Assembly (NCBI GenBank): GCA_003023745.1
Contig: PXYV01000001.1
Location: 62,001-126,000 of the forward strand
Direction: 5' to 3'
Length of the DNA stretch: 64,000 nucleotides
Source: Sulfobacillus acidophilus
Lineage (GTDB): Bacteria; Bacillota; Sulfobacillia; Sulfobacillales; Sulfobacillaceae
The position numbers and the translations under genes are program-made. This document shows, piece by piece, positions 26,800 through 34,810 of this stretch. Every line of letters starts with the position of its first letter. Position 1 is the first letter of the stretch. A model generated the notes under the pieces. It was given only the letters and a program-made list of their open reading frames with translations, was not told the origin of the DNA and ran no database searches.

Positions 26800-27670
26800 C
26801 AGCCAGGTGTCGCTCGATTGTGGGCCAGGCCTTTTCCATGGCGACCCACCCTGATCGGACCAGGCGCATGTAGTCGGCAAATCCGAAAAATGGAGTGTTC
26901 GCGGTGTCGGGCCTAATGGTGAGATGCGGGGTCGGTCCAGCGCGCAGACGAGAGAGCGCATCGGTCGCGAATGCTTCGGCGCGGCTCATCACGTCGACTA
27001 ACCCGACGGAATTGGCCTGCACAGGGACCGGCGTTGCCACATCGACTGCCACGACGAAGGCTGATGGATCGAGGGCCTCGGCCCAATCAATTGGAAGGGT
27101 GTCGGCAGTGCCGCCATCCACCAGAACCTGGTTTTGGTGGCGTGGCGCCGCGAAGAGTCCGGGAAGCGCCATGGTTGCTTGCATGGCTAACGACAAGGGT
27201 TGTTGCACCATCACGTGCCAGCGGCCAGACCCGACGGTTGCCTGGGGCACATTGGTGAACGCGACGGGCACCATCTTGATCAAATCGACACTGGTGAGGA
27301 CTGTCGGCAAAAGCCACTGGGCAGTAGTTTTGGCCTGGGGGGACAACCGTAGCAAGGCGTTCACGAAGTGGGCCGAGGTAAGCAGACCCGTAGCCGGTCG
27401 TCCCGTCGAGCGCCATATTTCGTGGAACAATCCGCTCACATTCAGATGAAAATAATCGGCGGGGTGACGACTCACTTTGCTCCCCAGGGTAATGATGGAG
27501 GGCATGGGGACGTCTAGCGCGTACAGCGAGGCGATTAGTCCCCCAGCGGAAGTGCCGGCAATGGCAGATGCGCGCACCCCTCGTGTCTGAAGAAAATGCA
27601 ACACGCCCAGGTGGGCTGCGCCCAATAAGCCTCCACCCGAAAGAGGAAAGCTAGCGGTCGCACCCAGCAT
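26774..27670 (-). CDS. Patatin-like phospholipase
   Basis: A cytoplasmic serine acyl-hydrolase of the bacterial RssA/YchK type, 298 aa from the ATG at 27670. It has the oxyanion motif LSGGGLLGAAHLG, the nucleophile elbow GTSAGG and the dyad Asp in DGG. A GTG 33 nt upstream could also be the start; neither has ideal ribosome-site spacing. It is downstream of the selenoprotein candidate on the same strand and may be cotranscribed with it. The natural substrate is unknown. Confidence 0.85.
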   Translation of the reverse strand: MLGATASFPLSGGGLLGAAHLGVLHFLQTRGVRASAIAGTSAGGLIASLYALDVPMPSIITLGSKVSRHPADYFHLNVSGLFHEIWRSTGRPATGLLTSAHFVNALLRLSPQAKTTAQWLLPTVLTSVDLIKMVPVAFTNVPQATVGSGRWHVMVQQPLSLAMQATMALPGLFAAPRHQNQVLVDGGTADTLPIDWAEALDPSAFVVAVDVATPVPVQANSVGLVDVMSRAEAFATDALSRLRAGPTPHLTIRPDTANTPFFGFADYMRLVRSGWVAMEKAWPTIERHLAATGPPVSG

Positions 27671-27731
27671 CGCCTCCCGTGACAGGAGTATGCGACCGCC
27701 CACCTTTTATGCAATAAAGATCACGGCGTGA

Positions 27732-28382
27732 TTACTGCCCGAGTTCGCGCCGAATAACAGCCGTTAATTGCGCTTCCGGCACCGCGCCTACTTGTTGCGC
27801 ATTGCCGTTGACGATTGTTACCGGCACGCTTGACACGCCGTAGCGATCCGAGAGGGAGGGGAAGGTTGCCGCATCCACCATGTCCGCGACGACGTACTGC
27901 GGGTTGACACGTGCCATTTCGTGTGCCAGGCGAACTGCCCGGGGACAATATGGTCAGGTGGGTGTGACAAAAACTTCTAAGTGCAAAGGCGCTTCAAGCG
28001 TCTTAAGCCATTGCTGTGTCGCCGTGCTGAGAGACACCTCTTGGCCTACCGAGAGATCGACTAAATCTTGCAAAAAAGTTCCGAACTCCTGTCCCCCCGG
28101 GAATCCTAAGTAGCGGATGCCGGTGAAGGCATCGCGGACAGAAAATGTTGTAACCGGACCTTCAATGTCCTCTGCCGTTTCCGGTGCAATCGGCGCAGCC
28201 GATTGTGGGTGCTCGACGACCTGAATAAGAGGAGCTAACTCGTGTAGTTCTTGCAACAATTGCTTCATTGGTTCACTAGCCGGGCTTTCCGGTTGCGGAT
28301 AGAAATCCACTGTGACCGGATCGCGCAGATCCTTCAGAAAGTCTTGCACATCAGAGCGAATGTTCTCCGTAATAATCGCCAC
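27732..28382 (-). CDS. Thioredoxin-fold protein disulfide oxidoreductase with in-frame UGA (candidate selenoprotein, UPYC centre)
   Basis: One frame of 217 codons is broken only by a TGA at 27956-27954. Read through, it gives a 216-aa protein with two thioredoxin folds, the length of glutaredoxin-like PDO proteins. The TGA falls on the first Cys of the C-terminal active site (FVTPT-U-PYCPRAVR: U143, C146), the homology continues unbroken beyond it, and the cis-Pro motif SSVPVTIVNG follows. The N-terminal fold lacks a CxxC. A SECIS-like hairpin lies 17 nt after the TGA. The GTG start has AGAGGAGGT upstream. Reading as selenocysteine fits best; a nonsense mutation is the alternative. It lies between the glutaredoxin and patatin genes. 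Confidence 0.75.
27922..27956 (-). promoter_or_regulatory. Bacterial SECIS-like hairpin after the in-frame UGA
   Basis: On the minus strand the UGA (27956-27954) is followed by CCGGGC (27942-27937), loop AGUUC (27936-27932) and GCCUGG (27931-27926): six pairs including one G-U. An outer UGU/ACA adds three more. The loop starts 17 nt after the UGA and has G at its second position. Both fit published descriptions of bacterial SECIS elements. Confidence 0.6.
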
Positions 28383-28462
28383 TGCCTAACCTCCTCTATG
28401 AGGTAATCTTCGGATATCGCCGCCATGGCTGCGCACGAGCCCGAGGATAGTGATAACGTACC

Positions 28463-28702
28463 CTAATCCGCTGAGCGAATACCTAGCGCACGATCGAGTT
28501 TCGGTCGGTTAAATCCGACGATCACCTGCCCGTTGACATCAATGACGGGCACACCGGTTTGGCCAGACTTGCGCTTAAGGCTGGCCGCTCCATCCGCCGA
28601 GCGAGTGACGTCAATTTCTCTAAACGGAATCCGCCGTTCCTTAAGGTAGCGTTTCGCCGACTTACAGTGCGGGCATGTCGGGGTTGTATATACGACGACC
28701 AT
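28463..28702 (-). CDS. Glutaredoxin family protein (NrdH/YruB-like)
   Basis: A 79-aa thiol-disulfide carrier with a CPHC active site (C10, C13), cis-proline motif TGVPVIDVNG and GFNRPKLDRAL. The ordinary CPHC contrasts with the UPYC site of the next gene, 80 nt downstream on the same strand. GGAGGATCTACC precedes the ATG. It is first in an operon with the selenoprotein candidate and is controlled by the operator-containing promoter at 28770-28798. Confidence 0.9.
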   Translation of the reverse strand: MVVVYTTPTCPHCKSAKRYLKERRIPFREIDVTRSADGAASLKRKSGQTGVPVIDVNGQVIVGFNRPKLDRALGIRSAD

Positions 28703-28769
28703 GGTAGATCCTCCAGACTTGATGAAATTGGTCTAGCGACTGGTGCAGTCACCGTCCTTACTATATAAT

Positions 28770-28798
28770 AGAATATACCATAAGGGGTATTATGGCAA
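28770..28798 (-). promoter_or_regulatory. Promoter of the glutaredoxin operon with a CsoR-type operator in its spacer
   Basis: On the minus strand, TTGCCA (28798-28793), a 17-bp spacer and TATTCT (28775-28770). The spacer is filled by the inverted repeat ATACCATAAGGGGTAT (28775-28790), close to the ATACCC-N4-GGGTAT operator of CsoR-family repressors. On the + strand, a TATAAT at 28764-28769 lies next to the same repeat, so a bound repressor could block both directions. Confidence 0.65.
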
Positions 28799-28853
28799 GT
28801 GTATTTGGTTCGTGCCTTTGCGGTTGGAAGATTATTAGAAGGAGCGACAGCGG

Positions 28854-29129
28854 ATGCAACGCCAGGTGTATTGGGACGAGCGAGAAGTTCTCAATCGTTT
28901 GCGGAGAATTGAAGGGCAGGTGCGCGGCCTGCAGCAATTGGTCGAGAATCGGGAGTCCTGTCGGGCCATTCTTACCCAAGTTGCAGCGTGTGAAGGAGCG
29001 CTGCAGCAGGTGGCCCGCATTGTGCAGACCTGTAGCGTGGCGGAAGCGCTCTTAGAACTTGACGGCATTCAAGGGCTGGATCGGGAGAGCGTGCGGCGTA
29101 CGCTCAAGACGATGAATCGCAAGGGATAG
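28854..29129 (+). CDS. CsoR/RcnR family (DUF156) transcriptional repressor, atypical sensor residues
   Basis: A 91-aa all-helical regulator with the family signature LNRLRRIEGQVRGLQQLVE. Canonical copper sensors use C36, H61 and C65. Here C36 is kept, but positions 61 and 65 read Ser and Ala by ungapped alignment, and the other cysteines are C46 and C60. Copper sensing is therefore unlikely; thiol or persulfide sensing, as in CstR, is possible but not shown. AGAAGGAG precedes the ATG. It is divergent from the glutaredoxin operon, and its probable operator lies between them. Confidence 0.85.
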   Translation: MQRQVYWDEREVLNRLRRIEGQVRGLQQLVENRESCRAILTQVAACEGALQQVARIVQTCSVAEALLELDGIQGLDRESVRRTLKTMNRKG

Positions 29130-29434
29130 CATGCGGTGCGCCTCCTGATATTCCCCCGAAATCCATTGGGCTGGTTTTTGATATCCTAGTAGGTAATTGC
29201 CAAGCCGATAGGCTGCGTCTGGGACACCGCCAAGTCGGGCGATAATCCGACTCGAAAGCGCGAATGGCTCCGATATTGCCTGGCCGGTGGGAACTCATGT
29301 AAGGCGTGGCCCGATTTGATGCATGCGTGTGCCGTTGTGGTGTGATGCGTGTGTACAGACACCATTTGTGCCGCTGCCGCATACCATAAACCGAACAAAG
29401 TGCGCCCATCCATAGTGACAAAGGAGTGGACATT
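29130..29434 (+). other. Non-coding region upstream of sigK
   Basis: About 300 nt with no credible gene. It holds two small perfect hairpins, AGCC-GATA-GGCT (29203-29214) and AGTCGG-N8-CCGACT (29233-29252), and an imperfect repeat of GATGCATGCGTGT and GATGCGTGTGT around 29318-29353. A promoter-like site for sigK is near its end. I match no known RNA family. Confidence 0.4.
29361..29387 (+). promoter_or_regulatory. Possible sigma-E-type promoter of sigK
   Basis: CATACCAT (29380-29387) differs by one base from the Bacillus sigma-E -10 consensus CATACANT. An ACCATTT-like -35 lies at 29361-29367, with slightly short spacing. Known biology supports it, since sigK is switched on by sigma-E in the mother cell. 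Confidence 0.35.
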
Positions 29435-30175
29435 ATGTTGGGCAGTATCGGTGCGCTGGTGTTGGTGGTAGCAGCGGCAGTGCGCGGCGCCATTTTTTTA
29501 GCGGGATATATAGGAGGCAACGCGTTTCCCCAACCCTTGTCGGAAGAGGAGGAACGCGACGCGATCGAGTCGCTGGGCCACGGGGACATGACGGCGCGCC
29601 ATTTGCTCATTGAACATAATTTGCGTTTGGTTGCCCATGTAATTAAGAAATATCAAAGTACGGGCGAGGACTCCGATGATTTGATTTCCATTGGGACAAT
29701 CGGGCTAATCAAGGGCATTGATTCGTTTGATGCCGATAAAGGCGTGCGCTTGGCCACATATTGTGCCCGCTGCATAGACAATGAAGTGCTGATGTATCTA
29801 AGAGCGCGCAAAAAGAGTAACCGTGAAATGAGCTTATATGATCCGATTGGAGTTGACCGCGAGGGCAATGAAATCTCCTTGCTCGACGTACTGGGCACCG
29901 ATGGGGACATTGTCGCCGACCAGGTTGAACTGGAGGTGGTGATGGAGTGGGTGCGCCAGTTCGTGAAGGATCTTACGGCCAAGGAGCGTCTAGTTCTCGA
30001 ATTGCGTTTCGGACTACAAGGGCATGAACGGCTAACCCAGCGAGATATTGCGAATCGCTTGAAGATCTCGCGCAGCTACGTGTCACGCATTGAAAAACGG
30101 GCCGTGCGCAAAATACTGCGGGAATTAGCAATGGCGGAAGATTTTCCATCTTCCGCCATTAATCCCAGACAGTGA
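29435..30175 (+). CDS. sigK: Sporulation sigma factor SigK (pro-sigma-K)
   Basis: Late mother-cell sigma factor, 246 aa. Region 2 (NLRLVAHVIKKYQSTGEDSDD, LISIGTIGLIKGI) and region 4 (LTQRDIANRLKISRSYVSRI) closely match SigK. It begins with a hydrophobic pro-sequence (MLGSIGALVLVVAAAVRG, then AIFLAG) before YIGGNAFPQPL, so activation by SpoIVFB-type cleavage is expected. The gene is continuous, not split by a skin element. The start at 29435 has AAAGGAG 8 nt upstream. It converges on the suf operon with a 4-nt gap. Confidence 0.95.
   Translation: MLGSIGALVLVVAAAVRGAIFLAGYIGGNAFPQPLSEEEERDAIESLGHGDMTARHLLIEHNLRLVAHVIKKYQSTGEDSDDLISIGTIGLIKGIDSFDADKGVRLATYCARCIDNEVLMYLRARKKSNREMSLYDPIGVDREGNEISLLDVLGTDGDIVADQVELEVVMEWVRQFVKDLTAKERLVLELRFGLQGHERLTQRDIANRLKISRSYVSRIEKRAVRKILRELAMAEDFPSSAINPRQ
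30130..30160. repeat. Perfect inverted repeat in the 3' end of sigK
   Basis: AATGGCGGAAGA (30130-30141) and TCTTCCGCCATT (30149-30160) form a 12-bp stem with a 7-nt loop, inside the last codons of sigK and just beyond the end of the convergent suf operon. It may act as a two-way terminator, although neither side has a clear T-run. Confidence 0.5.
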
Positions 30176-30179
30176 CGTT

Positions 30180-30494
30180 TTAGTCATCGCCGACGTCAAC
30201 GAATACGCTGTCCCCCTCAATTTTGACGGGAAACGTCCGTACCGGGGAAAAGGCGGGAAAATGTTTGGCCTTTCCGGTGCGGATGTCAAAGCGCCCACCG
30301 TGACGCGGGCACTCGATAACATGTCCATGCTGCTCGCCCTCGGACAATGAGGCCTGGGCGTGACTGCACAGATCGTCGATGGCGAACACGTCATTTCCGA
30401 TACGAAACAGAGCAACATCGGTCTCTCCAACAACGGCTAAGACGGGTCGGCCTTCGACAACATCGTTTAGATTGATGACCCGGACAAATGGCAC
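30180..30494 (-). CDS. Rieske [2Fe-2S] ferredoxin-like protein of the suf operon
   Basis: A 104-aa Rieske-fold protein with ligands C-x-H in CSHAQ and C-x2-H in CPRHGGRFD, like the small ferredoxin subunits of ring-hydroxylating oxygenases and nitrite reductase NirD. It starts at a GTG sharing a base with the sufB stop (TAGTG), so it is the last gene of the suf operon. It may supply electrons for cluster assembly; that role is inferred from position only. Confidence 0.88.
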   Translation of the reverse strand: MPFVRVINLNDVVEGRPVLAVVGETDVALFRIGNDVFAIDDLCSHAQASLSEGEQHGHVIECPRHGGRFDIRTGKAKHFPAFSPVRTFPVKIEGDSVFVDVGDD

Positions 30495-31891
30495 TAGCCT
30501 ATGGCCCCTTCCATCTCAAACTTAATCAAGCGATTCATCTCAACCGCAAACTCCATCGGTAGTTCCCGAGTGAAAGGCTCGATAAAACCAAGCACAATCA
30601 TGCGGGTGGCTTCTTCCTCACTCAGCCCGCGGCTGGTCAGGTAAAAGAGTGCCTCTTCACTGACCTTGGTGACGGTAGCCTCATGTTCCATCTCTACATT
30701 GGCGTTGGCGACTTCACTATAGGGAATGGTGTCGGAAGTCGAGTCTTCGTCTAAAATTAATGTGTCGCACTTCACGTTGGACTTGGCATCGTGCGCATCC
30801 GGGGCAAAGTGCACTAAGCCGCGATAGGTTGTTTTCCCGCCATGCTGACTAATGGATTTGGATACAATCGTGGACGTCGTATGGGGCGCGACATGAATCA
30901 TCTTGGCTCCGGTATCTTGGTGCTGAGCCTTTCCTGCCACCGCGATCGATAGGACCATTCCCTTGGCGCCTTCGCCAACCAGATAGACCGAAGGATACTT
31001 CATGGTCAGTTTGGAGCCAAAGTTCCCGTCTACCCATTCCATGGTCGCATCGCGTTCGGCAACGGCACGCTTGGTTACGAGATTATAGACGTTGGGGGCC
31101 CAATTTTGGACGGTAGTGTAGCGCAAACGCGCGCCCTCTTTTACAAGAATTTCTACAACAGCCGAGTGCAGGGATTCGCTGGAGTAAATAGGGGCGGTGC
31201 AGCCTTCGACGTAATGACCGAACGACCCTTGGTCTGCAATAATCAGCGTGCGTTCAAATTGGCCCATGTTTTCCGAATTAATCCGAAAGTATGCTTGCAA
31301 GGGAATGTCTGCCTTCACACCCGGAGGAATGTAGACAAATGAGCCCCCCGACCACACCGCCGAGTTCAAGGCCGCAAATTTATTGTCTTCCGGTGGAATC
31401 ACGGTGCCAAAGTACTCTCGTACCAATTCCGGATATTCTCGCAGGGCTGAATCGGTGTCCGTGAAAATAATTCCTTTCTCTTTCAGATCGTCGCGAATAC
31501 TGTGATAAACGACTTCCGACTCATATTGCGCGGAGACGCCCGCTAAGAACTTGCGCTCCGCTTCGGGGATGCCCAGGCGTTCAAACGTATCTTTAATGGC
31601 TTGAGGCACATCATCCCAGGTTTTGCCCTGATTCTCTGACGGCCGAACGTAATAGACAATATCGTCAAAGTTCAGCTCGTCGAGACGGCCACCCCAGGTT
31701 GGCATCGGCTTTTTCCAAAAAACATCGAGCGCATGCAGGCGAAAGTCTAACATCCAACGCGGTTCTTTTTTTATCCGCGAAATCTCCTGCACCGTTTCAC
31801 GCCGCAATCCGCGCGCAAACTTAAGTACTCCGACATCTCCATCGTTAAATCCATATTGGTACTCGTCGCTCACAATCGGTTTAGATGCCAT
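30494..31891 (-). CDS. sufB: Fe-S cluster assembly protein SufB
   Basis: Scaffold subunit of the SufBCD complex, 465 aa. I set the start at the ATG whose complement is 31889-31891, preceded by TAAGGAGGG; the frame extends further but without a site. The N-terminus [10 protein letters not shown], the SufB-type core ([20 protein letters not shown]) and the C-terminal [19 protein letters not shown] are typical. It lies after sufU, 14 nt downstream. Confidence 0.95.
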   Translation of the reverse strand: MASKPIVSDEYQYGFNDGDVGVLKFARGLRRETVQEISRIKKEPRWMLDFRLHALDVFWKKPMPTWGGRLDELNFDDIVYYVRPSENQGKTWDDVPQAIKDTFERLGIPEAERKFLAGVSAQYESEVVYHSIRDDLKEKGIIFTDTDSALREYPELVREYFGTVIPPEDNKFAALNSAVWSGGSFVYIPPGVKADIPLQAYFRINSENMGQFERTLIIADQGSFGHYVEGCTAPIYSSESLHSAVVEILVKEGARLRYTTVQNWAPNVYNLVTKRAVAERDATMEWVDGNFGSKLTMKYPSVYLVGEGAKGMVLSIAVAGKAQHQDTGAKMIHVAPHTTSTIVSKSISQHGGKTTYRGLVHFAPDAHDAKSNVKCDTLILDEDSTSDTIPYSEVANANVEMEHEATVTKVSEEALFYLTSRGLSEEEATRMIVLGFIEPFTRELPMEFAVEMNRLIKFEMEGAIG

Positions 31892-31905
31892 GTCTTTCTC
31901 CCTCC

Positions 31906-32322
31906 TTAATCTTGGCTTAGGGCCTTTTCCAAGGCATTGTGCGCCAAGGTTGCGCACTTTACGCGGCTTGGAAACTGGGAAACGCCTTGCAAGGCCTCTA
32001 GATCACCTAAATTGACAGGACTGGGTGTGCCGGTCAAAAAGGCTTTAAAATGTCGGGCCAGCGCCAGTGCCTCATCAGTGGATTTTCCCTTAATCGCCTC
32101 GGTTAGCATGGAAGCGGATGCCATGCTGATGGAACAGCCGTGTCCCGTAAATCCAACATCCACCACCATACCGTCCTGAACGCGCAGATCGAGCTTGAGT
32201 TGATCGCCGCAGGTTGGGTTAAGCAACCCGACCGTTTTGGTCGGATGCTCCAGGCTGCGGCGATTGCGCGGAGACTGGTTGTGATCCATAATTGTTTCCC
32301 GATATAAATCGTCTAGACTCAT
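31906..32322 (-). CDS. sufU: SufU, zinc-dependent sulfurtransferase of Fe-S assembly
   Basis: Accepts persulfide from SufS and delivers it to SufBCD in Firmicutes. The protein is 138 aa. The three conserved cysteine motifs are NPTCGDQ, GHGCSIS and RVKCATL, and the extra segment between the second and third distinguishes SufU from IscU. It overlaps sufS by 4 nt. Confidence 0.94.
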   Translation of the reverse strand: MSLDDLYRETIMDHNQSPRNRRSLEHPTKTVGLLNPTCGDQLKLDLRVQDGMVVDVGFTGHGCSISMASASMLTEAIKGKSTDEALALARHFKAFLTGTPSPVNLGDLEALQGVSQFPSRVKCATLAHNALEKALSQD

Positions 32323-33542
32323 CGCTGGAAAAACCTCTTTGTCTCTAAAATGGCATCGAGCAGGCGGTCGATGTCGTTCGAACTGTTATAGAAGTAGAAA
32401 CTGGCTCGCGCCGTTGACCCCACTCCCAGCCATTGCATCAGCGGTTGCGCGCAATGGTGGCCGGCGCGAATCGCGATGGCTTTGGAATCGAAGACCTGGG
32501 CGATATCGTGCGGATGAATGCCGTCAATGGTAAAGGCGACAGCTGCTGCGTGAGGCCGCCGCGGACCGTAAACGCTGACACCGGAAATTTCCCTGAGCGC
32601 GTCGAAAGCGTGTTCCCCCAGCGCCTGACTGTGATGGCAAATTTTGTCCATGCCGATGGCGGTCAGATAGTCAATGGCGGCGGCCAGTCCAATGGCGCCC
32701 GCAATATTGGGGGTGCCACCCTCAAATTTTTCAGGAACCTCTGCCCAAGTTGCCATTTCGCGATCGACATAGCTAATCATTTCCCCGCCGAAAGCGATGG
32801 GCTCCATTTGCGCTAGCCACTCAGCACGACCCCAAAGCACACCGATGCCGGTCGGTCCGCACATTTTATGACCGGAAAATGCTAAGAAATCCGCGTTCAT
32901 GGCCATGACATCAGTGGGCTCGTGCGGCACCGATTGGGCTCCGTCTACGACCATGACGCCTCCTACCTGATGCACCAGATCGGCCACTTCAACGATGGGA
33001 TTGACGCTACCCAAGACATTGGAGATTTTGGAGAGCGCCGCGATGCGGGTTTTGGGCGAGATCACTCGGCGTACCGCGTCGATGCTAATAGTCCCATCGT
33101 CGGCCAGATCGATGTAGCGCAAGACGGCTCCAGTGCGCTTTGCAACTTGTTGCCACGGGACGAGATTGGAGTGATGCTCCATGGGTGACAACACGATTTC
33201 GTCACCGGCGCGCAAGAACTGATCGCCAAAGCTGCGTGCCACCAGGTTGAGACTTTCCGTGGTTCCGCGGGTAAAGATGACTTCTTTGGGATCGGTGGCA
33301 GCGATAAAGGTGGATACGGTTTCGCGCGCCCGTGCATAGGCGGTGGTTGCCTCTTCAGCCAAAGTATGCACGCTACGCAAAACGTTAGCATTGGAATGTC
33401 GGTAAAATTGATCCATGGCCGCCAGGACCGGTTCGGGCTTGTGTGATGTCGCTGCCGAATCGAGGTAGACCAAGGGATAACCGTTAATGCGTCGGTTGAA
33501 AATTGGAAAATCGCGGCTGACATCTACTAGAGGCTCGATCAT
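32319..33542 (-). CDS. sufS: Cysteine desulfurase SufS
   Basis: PLP enzyme that converts cysteine to alanine and holds the sulfur as a persulfide. The protein is 407 aa from the ATG at 33542, with GGAAG upstream and a 4-nt overlap with sufD. The cofactor lysine is in FSGHKMCGPTG, and the catalytic Cys364 is in RAGHHCAQP, as in group II desulfurases. It is the only desulfurase in the window and probably serves MnmA too. Confidence 0.95.
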   Translation of the reverse strand: MIEPLVDVSRDFPIFNRRINGYPLVYLDSAATSHKPEPVLAAMDQFYRHSNANVLRSVHTLAEEATTAYARARETVSTFIAATDPKEVIFTRGTTESLNLVARSFGDQFLRAGDEIVLSPMEHHSNLVPWQQVAKRTGAVLRYIDLADDGTISIDAVRRVISPKTRIAALSKISNVLGSVNPIVEVADLVHQVGGVMVVDGAQSVPHEPTDVMAMNADFLAFSGHKMCGPTGIGVLWGRAEWLAQMEPIAFGGEMISYVDREMATWAEVPEKFEGGTPNIAGAIGLAAAIDYLTAIGMDKICHHSQALGEHAFDALREISGVSVYGPRRPHAAAVAFTIDGIHPHDIAQVFDSKAIAIRAGHHCAQPLMQWLGVGSTARASFYFYNSSNDIDRLLDAILETKRFFQR

Positions 33543-34810
33543 TCCCGGATCTTCCTTTCTACCGCCTGCCACACTTCATCGCGCAAGGCTGACTGGGATA
33601 TCGCGTCAATCACGGGCGCTAGGAACCCGTGAACAATGAGTCGAGTGGCCTCTTCCTCTGTCAATCCCCGACTCGTCAGATAGAAAATGGCAGTGCGGTC
33701 CACCGGCCCCGCACTGGCTGCATGGGCTGCATAGACGTCTTGCTCATCAATCACGAGCGAAGGAATGGCGTCGGCTCGCGCATCGTCTGTCAGCATCAAG
33801 GTCTGCTCTCGCTGCCTCCCGTCTGAACCTCGCGCGCCTTTATCGATTTGGGTAACCCCGGTGAAGATGCTGCGAGCCTTGCCCTTCATTACTCCGCGGG
33901 CCGTCATGTCACTTGTGGTGTGGGGAGCGTGGTGTACACTTTTTCCAGTGTAATCTTGGTGTTGTTGGCCGGAGCCAAAGAACACGGTAATGCTCTTGGT
34001 GGAGGCACCGGCCTGATTGAGATGGGATTGGTGGCTGGAGACAATCAAGCCTGCGCCGAATTCCCCAATGTGCCAATCTAAGCGAGCGTCGCCAGCCACC
34101 GAGGCAGCACGGTGGATAAAGGCCTCCGCATTTTTTTCGCACTGTTGAATGGCGCCATATTGCACCTCGGCGCCGTGCTCGACAATAATTTCAGTGTTGG
34201 CGGCCAGCAACATCTTGTGGGCGGCACCGGCGTTGAACCAGCGCTCCGTAATGGCGACGCGACTTTGGGCACCAACGACCACGACATTACGGGACAATAA
34301 CGCCTGGACCTCACTGGTGGCGTAATTTTGGATGACGACCTCGACGGTTTCGGAAATGCCAGGCGGCACATACAAAAACACGCCATTTTGCCACAACGCC
34401 GCATTAAGCGCCGCAATTTTGTCGCTATCCTCCGCCAACAGCGATCCCAAATATTGACGGACCAGCGAGTTGTCGAGCGCGTCGCGCAAGGATTGAAAAA
34501 TGACACCGCGCTGAATCCACGGCTCGGGAATCGAGCGAACCACTGGAACATTATTATGAAGATGCATCTCCAGGCCGCCCGTGTTGATGAATTGGGTCTC
34601 TCCGTCTGCCGGCGGTTGGTCATATACGGCAATGGCATCTAACCGTCGCTTTTGGAGCGGTGTGCGCTCGAGGCGGGGCCAGTCCAGGGCAAACCAATTT
34701 GTGGCCGCCCTGAGACGGCGACTAAGACTCCAATCCGGCTCATGACCGAATCGGTCCCGGATGAGTGCGTGCAACTCTGTTTGTGAGCTAATAGCCGCTG
34801 TTGAGTTCAC
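33539..34810 (-). CDS. sufD: Fe-S cluster assembly protein SufD
   Basis: SufB paralogue and partner in the SufBCD complex, 423 aa. The conserved C-terminal SufBD domain is evident (SVHHAPHTTSDMTARGVMKG, then YLTSRGLTEEEATRLIVHGF). Translation begins at a GTG directly after the sufC stop, without a gap. SufD is more divergent than SufB, as is usual. Confidence 0.93.
   Translation of the reverse strand: MNSTAAISSQTELHALIRDRFGHEPDWSLSRRLRAATNWFALDWPRLERTPLQKRRLDAIAVYDQPPADGETQFINTGGLEMHLHNNVPVVRSIPEPWIQRGVIFQSLRDALDNSLVRQYLGSLLAEDSDKIAALNAALWQNGVFLYVPPGISETVEVVIQNYATSEVQALLSRNVVVVGAQSRVAITERWFNAGAAHKMLLAANTEIIVEHGAEVQYGAIQQCEKNAEAFIHRAASVAGDARLDWHIGEFGAGLIVSSHQSHLNQAGASTKSITVFFGSGQQHQDYTGKSVHHAPHTTSDMTARGVMKGKARSIFTGVTQIDKGARGSDGRQREQTLMLTDDARADAIPSLVIDEQDVYAAHAASAGPVDRTAIFYLTSRGLTEEEATRLIVHGFLAPVIDAISQSALRDEVWQAVERKIRE

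Noticed and set aside
26895-27449. 184-aa frame antisense to the patatin gene
   Set aside because: The patatin gene has all catalytic motifs; the antisense frame has none and no start signal.
27954-28382. Treating the gene as an independent 142-aa protein ending at the TGA
   Set aside because: The product would stop just before its active site, and the next 73 codons in the same frame continue the thioredoxin fold with CPY-C context and cis-Pro, so one interrupted gene explains the data better.
34078-34638. 186-aa alternative frame within sufD
   Set aside because: It is a shifted frame of the conserved SufD gene on the same strand, with arginine/serine-rich low-complexity composition typical of shadow frames.
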